DNA of 64,000 bases, taken from assembly GCF_010500965.1 (NCBI RefSeq), contig NZ_QVMI01000033.1, positions 1-64,000 of the forward strand, written 5' to 3'. Shown in pieces: positions 1 to 8,665 of this stretch; the stretch's first letter is position 1; every line of letters begins with the position of its first letter. The notes below the pieces were generated by a model that saw nothing but the letters and a program-made list of their open reading frames with translations, had not been told where the DNA came from and made no database searches. This stretch comes from Bacteroides sp. 51. Its GTDB lineage: Bacteria > Bacteroidota > Bacteroidia > Bacteroidales > Bacteroidaceae. The position numbers and the translations under genes were made by a program.

Positions 1-99
1 TATTTATGACAAGTAAAACCATAATTGCTTAAATATCAATATTATAAATGTAGCTATAGAGTCATTCTTTACATAAAGAATAGCACTTCATAAAATATA

Positions 100-573
100 T
101 TATGTGCAACTCTCCATAATATATTCGCCCCGTTCACGTATAAGCGAGACTAAATCGAGATCGTTTTTCACGCCTAAAATTGCCAGTTTTGGATTGCTTC
201 TATCGCCCGAATAAATAGTGATAGTCTTCAATCCGCAGATTTGTTGTAGTATGGTTCGATGCTCGTTGAAGTCAACAATACGGTAGAGTTCCAGATAATC
301 GCTCCTTCTTGTGAATACACCATGTTCCATAATGAGCTGCTCACCGTTAATGCGATACTCCACCCGTCGAAGATAGACAAAGGCATACAATAGGCGTAAG
401 GACAATACCACTGCTACTATCAGAAACAAATGGGCAAACGGAATCTCATCAATGCCGCCTATAATCAGACAACTGCCTGTAAACAGAATACTCGGTAGCT
501 CATTAATGATGAATTGCAACCAATGAGGTTGCAGAAATATCGTTCTGAATCTTAATATTGTTCCTTCTCTCAT
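100..573 (-). CDS. Bacterial PH-domain membrane protein (YdbS-like)
   Basis: A 157-aa protein with two hydrophobic stretches near the N-terminus (about residues 25-65), followed by a soluble domain with the pattern of bacterial PH (bPH2) proteins: a 'YRINGEQLIMEHGVF' strand pair, then an 'IVDFNEHRTILQQICG' stretch and 'ITIYSGD'. Such proteins sit in the inner membrane with the PH-like domain in the cytoplasm; the ligand is unknown. It ends a minus-strand row of accessory genes (2-bp gap to the gene upstream), so it is probably co-transcribed with them. Short versions are common in Bacteroidales mobile elements. The family is assigned from pattern alone and no function in transfer is implied. 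Confidence 0.7.
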   Translation of the reverse strand: MREGTILRFRTIFLQPHWLQFIINELPSILFTGSCLIIGGIDEIPFAHLFLIVAVVLSLRLLYAFVYLRRVEYRINGEQLIMEHGVFTRRSDYLELYRIVDFNEHRTILQQICGLKTITIYSGDRSNPKLAILGVKNDLDLVSLIRERGEYIMESCT

Positions 574-575
574 AT

Positions 576-947
576 TTATCTATGAAAACGATAACTCCTT
601 TCTTCTTCCTGATCGTTCTCTTTGTGAATATCACTCTCCGCCGTTGTGTTTACTGTGACCGATTGATATTGCGATACAGCATCCTTCATCGCTGTTCTAT
701 ACTCTTTATATGCTGTTTTTAACTCATTACCAATGTCTTCTAAATCCTCTTTGCAGACCAATCCACTACATCTGGCTGAATGATATTCTTCGCAGGCAAT
801 CTCGTACTTTCCATAGATTTTTAATAAATCAGATGGAAGCAGATATTCATCTCCCGAGAATATATCGTCTTGATTTCGCAAGCTTTCCATATATTCTTTC
901 ATGGGGTTCTGCTTGGACTGGCTATCTTCGTAAGTTAATTCTCTCAT
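576..947 (-). CDS. Hypothetical ICE accessory protein
   Basis: A 123-aa hydrophilic, charged protein with no signal peptide or membrane segment, largely helical by composition; the middle (about residues 35-95) looks coiled-coil-like. I do not recognise a family. It lies 2 bp upstream of the PH-domain gene and 27 bp downstream of the 523-aa gene, on the same strand, so it is probably part of one operon with them. It is accepted as real because of this tight packing and because no better frame competes. Confidence 0.6.
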   Translation of the reverse strand: MRELTYEDSQSKQNPMKEYMESLRNQDDIFSGDEYLLPSDLLKIYGKYEIACEEYHSARCSGLVCKEDLEDIGNELKTAYKEYRTAMKDAVSQYQSVTVNTTAESDIHKENDQEEERSYRFHR

Positions 948-974
948 ATTATTCTTTGTTATGTGAACTCCATT

Positions 975-2546
975 TTACCTACGTGACAAATCCGATTGTC
1001 GCTGTTCTGCGTTGGCTGCTGCTTCAAAAGTTCTGGCGGCCACATCCGCAGGAGTGTCAACCCCAGGTTTGAAATAGACTCTATGCCCCGGTCCATGGTG
1101 CTCCATGAATACTGAAGGTCCCGGATGATGCGGTCCTCTCCCTAACTCACCCAAAACGGTTACTCCGGCTAAAAGAGCTGCACCGATTTTTGTTCCGACA
1201 CTCACCTGATCACGGGATTTCATATCCACTTCACCGAATATCTTAGAAAAAAGTTTCATACGGTGATAATCATCAATAGCTATAAACTTGTCATACTGCT
1301 TTTGGGAAATTTCATGGCTTACAGTTTTGCCGTCAATGATAGCTGTCATTCTGTATTTTCCCTCTGTCGCAGGCTCCACACGGATGTCATCTACTGTTAC
1401 TTCACGCCCGTGGCGCCCTTCCCGATACCAGCCTTTATTTTCGTTGAGATACTTCAGGTCATTGCCATTCATAACGACTGCCTCTTTAGAATGCAGTTGC
1501 TCCGGATGTATCTCTTCAATGTTCTTATTACCGACTTGTCTGTTCTCATATTCTTGCCTGTGGCTCAAATCTTCACTGACAGATGGTAGTAAAGCAATTC
1601 CAATGGGTTGCTTACTATCCAGCATATCCATGGTAATGGCTTCGCTGAAATCCTCCTTGATAATATCCTCCAAAATGTTTAATCGCTTCTCTATAGAGAC
1701 TTCTTTGATGGAGTTATTCGTAAGAGCTTTAACTTCTTCTTCTGTCAGATCATACTGAAAATCAGCTTGGACTGCTGATGACTGAATGGTCAATGTCTTG
1801 GTTTGTGAATCAATGACTATACCATGACTACTCAAACATTCCTGCCATTTTTCATTGCTGAAATACACCGGAGATGTAATAAGCTCTTTGTATGGTTTGG
1901 CCGGTTCGTTATTTCTGGGTTGGGTATGAATGGGTGTTATCACACTTTGTAAATCCTGTAATACATCTCGTTGCGCCACAGGAGCGGTGGTTTGACCTTT
2001 ATAGTAAAAGCCATATCCACCTGATTGCAGTTCTCCGGGTTTCATCCTACCATCGGGGCGTTCCGGTACCATGGGCGCTCCGGGATGATAAAGATTACCG
2101 CCAATCCGTCTAAGGTGAAATCCCTCTTGCCCGCGGGCTGTCCATCCCAGAAACCGATTTCCAAAAACATGAAAAGGTCGTGGCATTCCGGTACGACCAT
2201 ACTCTCCGGTACCAATCCGATAACCATGCAGCCCCATGGCTACACGCCCGTTGGCATTGCGGGCATGGACAAAATCCTTTGGCATATCAAAATCTGCTGC
2301 AACGATACTAGCAAAGGTGTTATAACTTCGCTTATTGACATAGTTCGTTCCCCAATCAGTGAGTGCGGTAAGCTGTTTCTCACTGATGGGATAGGTCAAC
2401 AAGGGTGAGTCATGACCTTGCACAATCAATTTAAAGCCATTGCTGCTTCCTGTGATTTGCGCACGCATTCCGTTCTTGATAAGTAATTCCTGTAATTCCG
2501 GTGGTAAATTCAGAGGTATTGGATTTGTATTCTTTCTGGTTGACAT
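975..2546 (-). CDS. Large ICE accessory protein, DUF3945-like C-terminal part
   Basis: A 523-aa soluble protein. The N-terminal half (to about residue 190) has a glycine- and arginine-rich stretch (motifs 'GYRIGTGEYGRTGMPRP' and 'GGYGFYYKG'). The middle contains a short repeated fold that resembles the neighbouring DUF4099 protein ('LTEEEVKALTNNSIKEVSIEKR'-like text shortened here). The C-terminal part has 'NENKGWYREGRHGREVTV' followed by a 'KGRMTAIIDG'-type segment, as in DUF3945-containing proteins of Bacteroides conjugative elements. Its role is unknown. Only 3 bp separate it from the DUF4099-like gene upstream, so the two are probably co-transcribed and may work together. Confidence 0.65.
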   Translation of the reverse strand: MSTRKNTNPIPLNLPPELQELLIKNGMRAQITGSSNGFKLIVQGHDSPLLTYPISEKQLTALTDWGTNYVNKRSYNTFASIVAADFDMPKDFVHARNANGRVAMGLHGYRIGTGEYGRTGMPRPFHVFGNRFLGWTARGQEGFHLRRIGGNLYHPGAPMVPERPDGRMKPGELQSGGYGFYYKGQTTAPVAQRDVLQDLQSVITPIHTQPRNNEPAKPYKELITSPVYFSNEKWQECLSSHGIVIDSQTKTLTIQSSAVQADFQYDLTEEEVKALTNNSIKEVSIEKRLNILEDIIKEDFSEAITMDMLDSKQPIGIALLPSVSEDLSHRQEYENRQVGNKNIEEIHPEQLHSKEAVVMNGNDLKYLNENKGWYREGRHGREVTVDDIRVEPATEGKYRMTAIIDGKTVSHEISQKQYDKFIAIDDYHRMKLFSKIFGEVDMKSRDQVSVGTKIGAALLAGVTVLGELGRGPHHPGPSVFMEHHGPGHRVYFKPGVDTPADVAARTFEAAANAEQRQSDLSRR

Positions 2547-2549
2547 AAT

Positions 2550-3320
2550 TTAAAGTCTATGAGCAGGTGCCTGAGCTTTTCGCATAGCTCCATTCTTTTT
2601 CATCTCATCCCACATTTCTTCGGTATAATCTTCTTCAGATATATAATCCAAATTACCTTCATCATCCATAGCCCAGCATCCGAAACAGCCATAGTTATGT
2701 TTGTTCCAATCCTTTCTGCTTTGCTCTTTCCATATTTGTTCATTGCCTACACACAGGTGAATACCTTTATCATTATTCAGGTCGATCCCCATTGTGATGA
2801 CATCTTCTTCAATAGAAATGGTGAGTAAATTGCCATTCTTTAGACAATTAAGTTCAGCGTCGCTTAGTTTGAAATCATCGGTCAGAATTTGAAGATTATT
2901 TTCAATAACTGATGTAGGAACAGATAAGACTTGTAGCGTTTCCATATCAATCTGATGAAAAGCCATAATGGATTGTTCATCTGGCGTTATTATGGGTGCA
3001 ATGATTAATTTCCCCTCGTCTAATCGAATACGTTGTTCTTTGCTGAATGGAATCTGTTCATTCACCAATAGTTTCGGGAAGTATACTATATTTACGTTAC
3101 CGTTCTCATATGGGATTAATTGAAAGCGGGCGCGACCATTGTAAACAGTCCCATTGTCGTCTTTTACCCGAATAGGTAACACTGGAGAGCGGTGCCCATT
3201 GCTAATCCTTTGTAATACACCGAGTGGTAAATCTTCAATCATTTCTTTGGATAAGCCAAAGTTTGCGAGATTATCATACGGTATCTCGTCTTCGTTAAAT
3301 AGGGTTCTATTCATATTCAT
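2550..3320 (-). CDS. DUF4099/DUF3945-like ICE protein
   Basis: About 256 aa from the chosen start. The N-terminal part ('LANFGLSKEMIEDLPLG' then 'SPVLPIRV') matches the DUF4099 layout: a short helix, a 'leave the residue count low' loop and a strand that specifies a query-type domain. A second module follows ('LSDAELNCLKNGNLLTISI') of DUF3945 type. Such proteins are widespread in Bacteroidales ICEs and have no proven role. A longer reading starts at 3356, but a TAnnTTTG promoter element (3341-3348) lies inside that extension. The ATG at 3318-3320 (or 3312-3314) downstream of it is therefore preferred. It is divergent from the M23 peptidase gene. Confidence 0.7.
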   Translation of the reverse strand: MNMNRTLFNEDEIPYDNLANFGLSKEMIEDLPLGVLQRISNGHRSPVLPIRVKDDNGTVYNGRARFQLIPYENGNVNIVYFPKLLVNEQIPFSKEQRIRLDEGKLIIAPIITPDEQSIMAFHQIDMETLQVLSVPTSVIENNLQILTDDFKLSDAELNCLKNGNLLTISIEEDVITMGIDLNNDKGIHLCVGNEQIWKEQSRKDWNKHNYGCFGCWAMDDEGNLDYISEEDYTEEMWDEMKKNGAMRKAQAPAHRL

Positions 3321-3340
3321 TTTACGTTTACTGATACAGG

Positions 3341-3348
3341 CAAATGTA
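3341..3348 (-). promoter_or_regulatory. Bacteroides-type -7 element for the DUF4099-like gene
   Basis: On the minus strand the sequence TACATTTG matches the Bacteroides sigma-70 -7 consensus TAnnTTTG. It lies about 20 bp before the preferred ATG at 3320 and inside the longer alternative reading frame. No good TTTG -33 box was seen at the usual 19-21 bp distance, so the call rests on the -7 element alone. Confidence 0.5.
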
Positions 3349-3424
3349 GAATACATTTTTTCGATCTGTCTTAATGCGGATATGAATAGCTTCTGAATTG
3401 AGAATAATTAAAGAATAAATGTTC

Positions 3425-3520
3425 TTTCATACCTACGATCATACCTGTATAAGGGTTAATTCTTATTCTCAGAAATTATGCCATAATCTGTTCGAAGTAT
3501 GATAACCAGGTATGATAACC
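3425..3520. promoter_or_regulatory. Cluster of ATCATACCT operator-like repeats
   Basis: The divergent intergenic region holds two tandem copies of TCATACCT on the plus strand (3427-3434 and 3439-3446, 12-bp period). It also holds two copies of GTATGATAACC (3497-3507 and 3510-3520, 13-bp period), which contain the reverse complement of the same core. Together they form an inverted pair of tandem sites. The same tandem core occurs at 31729-31751, upstream of the tra operon. This looks like the binding array of an element-encoded regulator (inference). Confidence 0.55.
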
Positions 3521-3571
3521 TTAAAATTATTAATGTATAATGTTGAAAAATAAGGTATATGGTAATTCTTG

Positions 3572-3579
3572 TAGTTTTG
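3572..3579 (+). promoter_or_regulatory. Possible -7 element for the M23 peptidase gene
   Basis: TAGTTTTG fits TAnnTTTG exactly but ends only 4 bp before the ATG at 3584, so a transcript from it would be essentially leaderless. No TTTG box is correctly spaced upstream. It may be chance. Confidence 0.3.
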
Positions 3580-3583
3580 CTGT

Positions 3584-4189
3584 ATGAAAAATGTTATAGT
3601 ACTAATTATCCTATTGAGTATATGCGTGTTGTCTCACGCCCAATTTAATACGGTTACCCCTTCTTCATCAATATATAAGATAAGAGAGAAGAAAGATATA
3701 AGTAAAATTGAACAACCGGACTCCACTGCAATAAACAGAGAACCACTGTCGGAGAATTCAAGTAAATGGATACAGCAATACTTGAGTGTTTCTTATCCTT
3801 TGGATCGTATGGTGGTTAATTCTCCTTATGGAATGCGCAGAGATCCTTTTACAGGTAAACGCAAACAGCATAATGGCATTGACTTTCATGCCAGGAATGA
3901 TGAGGTTTATGCTATGATGCAGGGGGATGTGGTTAAGGTGGGACAGGACAAGCAATCAGGTATATTTGCCATCCTACGGCATGGCAATTATACGGTAAGC
4001 TATTGCCATCTTTCTAGTGTTTTGGTAAAGACGGGTTCAAAAGTGAAAGCCGGGGAAGTTGTAGCTATTACTGGGAATTCTGGGAAATCGACCGGAGAAC
4101 ACCTTCATCTGGGAGTTAAGTGCGATGGGAAGTATGTTAACCCGAATATTTTACTTCAATATATAAAGGAGGTGCGCGAAGAAGAATAA
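3584..4189 (+). CDS. Exported M23-family (LytM) metallopeptidase
   Basis: A 201-aa protein with a clear signal peptide (residues 1-20, ending HAQ) and one C-terminal M23 domain (about residues 70-190). Zinc ligands are visible as H96-x3-D100 and H173-x-H175 ('EHLHLG'), with the conserved H142 in 'YCHLS'. M23 enzymes cut peptide cross-links in peptidoglycan in the periplasm. In a conjugative element such an enzyme plausibly opens the cell wall for assembly of the transfer apparatus (inference). It is divergent from the DUF4099-like gene and shares with it the ATCATACCT repeat region. The DUF262 cassette begins 48 bp downstream on the same strand. Confidence 0.9.
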   Translation: MKNVIVLIILLSICVLSHAQFNTVTPSSSIYKIREKKDISKIEQPDSTAINREPLSENSSKWIQQYLSVSYPLDRMVVNSPYGMRRDPFTGKRKQHNGIDFHARNDEVYAMMQGDVVKVGQDKQSGIFAILRHGNYTVSYCHLSSVLVKTGSKVKAGEVVAITGNSGKSTGEHLHLGVKCDGKYVNPNILLQYIKEVREEE

Positions 4190-4205
4190 TTCACTCAATT
4201 ATCAC

Positions 4206-4213
4206 TATTTTTG
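4206..4213 (+). promoter_or_regulatory. -7 element upstream of the DUF262 cassette
   Basis: TATTTTTG matches TAnnTTTG and lies 24 bp before the ATG at 4238, a normal leader length. No convincing -33 box. It suggests that the DUF262 pair has its own promoter rather than reading through from the M23 gene. Confidence 0.45.
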
Positions 4214-4237
4214 CAGGTAAAATTGTTTTTTTAAATT

Positions 4238-6022
4238 ATGACATACCTTAAAATTTCAGATTCTTTGAAGAACATATTAGTTCCGAAACTCAACGAAATA
4301 TTTCAGAAAAGGAAATATAATTTCGAAATCAATCATCGGCATAATAATCGATTTATCCAGTTGAATACGATACTAAATAATGATTCCGATGTTCATTATG
4401 AATACTATCAAGGGTTTGTGGAGTTGCATTTGGAAGGAAAGTATAGTTCTTATGATTATAATGACGTTTGGAGGACTTTAGTAGACGAATCACGCAAACA
4501 TAACAATTTAAGTTGGCATAGATGGTCTGAACGGAACCAGGGAAGATGCAGATACGCGAAGCATGTAGAATCACCTGAAGATATTATTGAAGGATTTGAA
4601 TATCTCTCAAATATTTTCGACCCAATATTGAAGGATATAGATGATAATACAAATGAAGATCGAGGTAATGTAACAGAAACACTTCCTTTGGCAGACCTAA
4701 TGAAAGTAAATGAACTAACTACATCTATTGTTCAAATAAAGAACTTACCATTTAATAATTTTGTGATCCCAGAATATCAAAGACCATATAAATGGACTGT
4801 TAAAAACGTAAATCAATTAATTAATGACCTCCTTGCCTTTCGAAAAAATAAAGAGTATCGTCTTGGAACATTGGTTCTGAACGATAATAACATCGTTGAT
4901 GGTCAACAAAGAATTGTCACACTATCACTTATCTTGCACGTGCTTTTTTCTAAACAGGATATTTCACAGAAGAGTCCATATCAAGAGGTACAAGATAAAG
5001 TAAATACGTTTTGGAAACGAACAAAATTTAAGAACGAGCATTCAATAGCTCATGTAAGAGAGAATCTTACTGCTATAAAGGAAAGAATTGAGGACTTGGA
5101 TTCAAAATTCCTTGATTTCCTTTTGCAAAACTGCCAGTTTGTGATGGTGCAACTACCTAAAGTTTCAGAAGCCTTCCAGTTCTTCGATTCACAAAATGCT
5201 AGAGGAAAAGATTTAGAACCACACGATCTTTTGAAAGCGTTTCATCTTAGAGAGATAAATACGTTTTCAGAAAACGACAGTAGTAATATAACTTATTGGC
5301 AAGGACAAAATTCAAATCATCTGGTAAACTTATTCCTCACTCTATATAGAATAAAAAAGTGGTCAAAGAATAATTCCGGGAGAGAATTTACAAAAAGCGA
5401 CATTGATGTCTTTAAAGGAATATCACTTGGTGATAAACGATATCCTTTCTATATGCAACAACTTATTTGTCACTATTTCTCACATAGGTACTCCAATGAT
5501 ATAACTAGAAATATTGATGGTTCTAATATGGAATTTCCGTTCCAGTTAGACCAAACTTGTATCAATGGTAGTCGTTTTTTTGATATGATTCGTCATTATA
5601 ACAAATTATACAACCATGTCACTAACTGCGAACACTATAAAGTGTATGACAGTGAAAGCAATTCAGCTTCTGCATACAAAATTATAGATAAACTCAATAA
5701 ATACCCCAACAGAAACAGGAAAGGTGATATGTATGTTAGACAACTATTTAATAGCCTTCTTATGTATTATATAGACCGATATGGATATGAAGAGATTAAT
5801 AAAATTACACGTAAAATATTCAAGTATGTATATGCACTAAGATTGGCACATTTCAGTATTCAACTTTCTACAATAGATAATAAGGCGACTATGGGAAGAA
5901 TGTTTAAGGCTATTCGGGATTCACAAAGTCCATATGATATTATAAATCTCTCAATTCAGTTTTTACCCAAAGAACAAAATGCAAGAAATGCGGACAATAT
6001 AATTCAAGAACTATATTACTAA
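4238..6022 (+). CDS. DUF262 protein with unknown N-terminal domain (cassette gene A)
   Basis: A 594-aa soluble protein. Residues 1-135 form a separate domain I do not recognise (FVELHLEGKYS at 60-70, ending 'FDPIL'). From about 160 it is a DUF262 (ParB-like/GmrSD N-terminal) module: YQRPYKW at 180-186, VDGQQRIVTL at 220-229 and a later 'QNARGKDLEPHDLLKAF'. DUF262 modules bind or hydrolyse nucleotides in GmrSD, SspE and BrxU-type restriction proteins. No DUF1524 HNH motif is present at the C-terminus. The next gene starts 7 bp downstream and does carry an HNH domain, so the two probably form one system with A as sensor or partner. It is AT-rich compared with the parB operon downstream, which suggests separate acquisition. 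Confidence 0.85.
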   Translation: MTYLKISDSLKNILVPKLNEIFQKRKYNFEINHRHNNRFIQLNTILNNDSDVHYEYYQGFVELHLEGKYSSYDYNDVWRTLVDESRKHNNLSWHRWSERNQGRCRYAKHVESPEDIIEGFEYLSNIFDPILKDIDDNTNEDRGNVTETLPLADLMKVNELTTSIVQIKNLPFNNFVIPEYQRPYKWTVKNVNQLINDLLAFRKNKEYRLGTLVLNDNNIVDGQQRIVTLSLILHVLFSKQDISQKSPYQEVQDKVNTFWKRTKFKNEHSIAHVRENLTAIKERIEDLDSKFLDFLLQNCQFVMVQLPKVSEAFQFFDSQNARGKDLEPHDLLKAFHLREINTFSENDSSNITYWQGQNSNHLVNLFLTLYRIKKWSKNNSGREFTKSDIDVFKGISLGDKRYPFYMQQLICHYFSHRYSNDITRNIDGSNMEFPFQLDQTCINGSRFFDMIRHYNKLYNHVTNCEHYKVYDSESNSASAYKIIDKLNKYPNRNRKGDMYVRQLFNSLLMYYIDRYGYEEINKITRKIFKYVYALRLAHFSIQLSTIDNKATMGRMFKAIRDSQSPYDIINLSIQFLPKEQNARNADNIIQELYY

Positions 6023-6029
6023 GATTATC

Positions 6030-7976
6030 ATGGCTAAAGATATTGAACAACTAACGGTGAAAGACCTTTTAGAAAAGAGTGAATACCGCATACCTATATA
6101 CCAACGTAATTATACTTGGGGTGTCGAAGAAACTACTCAATTGATTCAAGATATTGCTGATTATGCAAAGGATGACCCTAACAGTAATTATTACATTGGT
6201 AACCTTATTGTTTTCCCGCGCTTTAATAATGGAGAAGGATATTACGAAACTATTGATGGACAGCAAAGAACAACAACTCTCTCAATTATTGCTTGCTCTA
6301 TACAAGCCCACAAACCTGTCCTCTTATCATGGTACAAAAAAATAAATGTTTCTTTTGACCACAGAGAAAATTCTAATTACACACTAAACGCTATTTATAA
6401 AGATCCATCAAGTCGTTTAGATGATGACGAAATTAATGTCGATATTATAGGAGTGTATAATAAATCATGGAGTATTATCGAAAGAATCTGTAGAGACAAA
6501 GAATTGGATTTGGATGTTTTTGTAGCATATTTATTGAATCAGGTTATTATATTACGTATCGAAGTACCAAAAGAAACTAATCTAAACCATTACTTTGAAA
6601 TTATGAACTCTCGTGGAGAGCAACTCGAACAACATGAAATAATAAAAGCGAAGTTAATGGATCCTATTAAGGATGATAATATAGACATGGCTACATTCAA
6701 CCTTATTTGGGAAGCTTGTTCAAATATGGATAGATATGTTCAGATGAATTTTTATAAGGATATAAGAATAACTATTTTTGATAATAATGGAACAGGAAAG
6801 CTGGTCTCAAGTTTCGATGAAATCAGTTCCAATCTCACCAAAAATATAAAAGTAGATAATTCGGATGAGAATGAGAAGTCTCTGTCTTGTCTATTCAACG
6901 AAGACGAAATAGGAATTCTCTATAAGAAGCCATGGGAGGACACGATAGAAAAGGAGGTTCCTGAATCGTACCATTCTATTATTTCTTTCCCGAACTTTCT
7001 GTTGCATATTTTAAAGATTATGTTTCCCAACAATTCTGAAATTGTACTGGATGATAAAAAACTTCTAAAGATTTTTAAACGTGTTATTGAACAATCCGAT
7101 GACCAAAAAGCCTTTGCAAAGAATTTTATCGTTACCCTTTTAGATTTAAGAGTGCTTTTTGATAAGTATATCATAAAACGAAATCAAGAAAAATGGTCAC
7201 TAAAACAGCTTCTTCCACAGAAATCACAAAAAGACAAGTATTATTATAAAGATACATTTTCGAAAGATACGGATCCTGAAGAAATAGAAGCTCCAGATAA
7301 TCGTATGATTATTATGCTTCTATCTATGTTTCATGTTTCGGCTCCAACGCCCACCAACAAGCATTGGATGAATGCAGCATTGAATTATATCTACCATCAC
7401 AGGAATGCTTCAAGTAGTGACTATTCCGAATACCTATTTAAGCTGGCTAAGGCTTACATGTTAGACAGATATCTGGCCATAGAACAAATACCATTTGAAA
7501 TGATTATCTACTCAAATAAAACCAACCCTATTAATAATATAGAATTGGCGAATTGGAACGGTATTAATATAGACGACAGTATTCAGGTTGGCGAAAATGT
7601 TGAAAATTTCGTGTTTAATTTCTATGACTATCTGTTATGGCTTGAATCAAATAAAACAGATTTCGACTATTCCTACAGAACCAGTGTGGAACATTTCTAC
7701 CCACAACATCCAACAAACCAAGAACCTATGGAATATAGATCATTGCACAGTTTTGGTAATCTTTGTTTGATTAGTAGAGGTATGAATTCAAAATTTACGA
7801 ATAATCTTCCTGGTGCTAAGAATGAAAATTTTGGAAGCGTCTTAGAAATGAAATCATATAGTTTGAAACTTCAAGACATGATGAATTGTATAAAACGTGG
7901 AAATAAATGGGATGAAAATGAAATTAGCAAAAAAGAGCAAGAGGCTAAAGAACTATTTATAAAATATCTCAATTAA
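6030..7976 (+). CDS. DUF262-DUF1524 nuclease-like protein (cassette gene B)
   Basis: A 648-aa soluble protein. The N-terminal DUF262 module has YQRNYTW at 24-30 and TIDGQQRTTTL at about 75-85, plus 'MNSRGEQLEQHEIIKAK'. The C-terminal DUF1524 module has the HNH-type EHFYPQHP at about 554-561 and 'FGNLCLISRGMNSKFTNNLP' downstream. This domain order is that of single-chain GmrSD-like type IV restriction enzymes and related phage-defence proteins, where DUF262 couples nucleotide use to DNA cutting by DUF1524. Together with gene A (7-bp gap) it is a good candidate two-protein defence system. Target preference (for example modified DNA) cannot be read from the sequence. Start chosen at the first ATG, just after the upstream stop. 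Confidence 0.88.
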   Translation: MAKDIEQLTVKDLLEKSEYRIPIYQRNYTWGVEETTQLIQDIADYAKDDPNSNYYIGNLIVFPRFNNGEGYYETIDGQQRTTTLSIIACSIQAHKPVLLSWYKKINVSFDHRENSNYTLNAIYKDPSSRLDDDEINVDIIGVYNKSWSIIERICRDKELDLDVFVAYLLNQVIILRIEVPKETNLNHYFEIMNSRGEQLEQHEIIKAKLMDPIKDDNIDMATFNLIWEACSNMDRYVQMNFYKDIRITIFDNNGTGKLVSSFDEISSNLTKNIKVDNSDENEKSLSCLFNEDEIGILYKKPWEDTIEKEVPESYHSIISFPNFLLHILKIMFPNNSEIVLDDKKLLKIFKRVIEQSDDQKAFAKNFIVTLLDLRVLFDKYIIKRNQEKWSLKQLLPQKSQKDKYYYKDTFSKDTDPEEIEAPDNRMIIMLLSMFHVSAPTPTNKHWMNAALNYIYHHRNASSSDYSEYLFKLAKAYMLDRYLAIEQIPFEMIIYSNKTNPINNIELANWNGINIDDSIQVGENVENFVFNFYDYLLWLESNKTDFDYSYRTSVEHFYPQHPTNQEPMEYRSLHSFGNLCLISRGMNSKFTNNLPGAKNENFGSVLEMKSYSLKLQDMMNCIKRGNKWDENEISKKEQEAKELFIKYLN

Positions 7977-8665
7977 AAATATCCATTCTTCTCCAATAAA
8001 ATGGGTTGTCATTGCTGTTTGTAAATAACACACACATGTTACTATTATTTTCGTTTGTTCTTGGTTTTTAATTTGAAATAGACTTTCCTACCTCATAAGC
8101 CTGTAAAATATTTTTTCTGAGAATAATATTCTATAGAAAAGTATGCGATGATGTACCTGTTTTTGTAACTCAATATAATTCAGAAATTCCATCTTCCTGC
8201 TGTTTAGTTAAAAGTGGAATCAAATCCGATTCTAAGTTGAATTTCCACCGCTCGTCCTTCAAATTATAGCTGTGGTTCCTTTTTTCAGCCTGTTTCTCTT
8301 TATAATTTCTTCCCCCTTTTAGCGGTATGCGCTAAAGCCTACCTGAGTATTTCGATTTCAGGCGCGAAAGTATTCTCGTGTGTTTAACGTCCCCACAAGG
8401 TCAAGCCCTACGGGTTCAACGAAAAATCTTCCGACATACCTCATCGGCACGTAGCGTATTTGTTCGCTCAAACCTTGCCGGTTCTACACCCGAACCTTTC
8501 TATGCCCCCGAAACTCGAACACTCCATACCGGCTCCGAGCAGCATTGAAGTTAAAAAAAGGTCGGAAATTATGAAACAGGCAGAAAAAAATATGAAACGT
8601 CAAACTTCCACCCTTCCAATCATCATTATGTATTTTTTAATATCAACATTTTAATATTTACAATT
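7977..8665 (+). promoter_or_regulatory. 689-bp gap: end of DUF262 cassette and long parB leader
   Basis: No gene is supported. The first 350 bases are AT-rich without a recognisable feature. From about 8360 the sequence becomes a structured-looking leader rich in short GC blocks. From the GGCGCGAAAG at 8361 to CACCCGAAC near 8494 it aligns, with gaps, with the leader of ardA at 32098-32245. Shared blocks include CAAGCC(C/T)T, AAAATCTTCC and (G)AGCGTATTT. The parB start codon follows at 8666. It is probably a 5' leader shared by element maintenance genes; whether it acts as RNA or DNA is open. Confidence 0.5.

Noticed and set aside
62-81. ATTCTTT/AAAGAAT inverted repeat near the left edge
   Set aside because: Weak AT-only stem without clear T run; may be a terminator of the accessory operon but not convincing.
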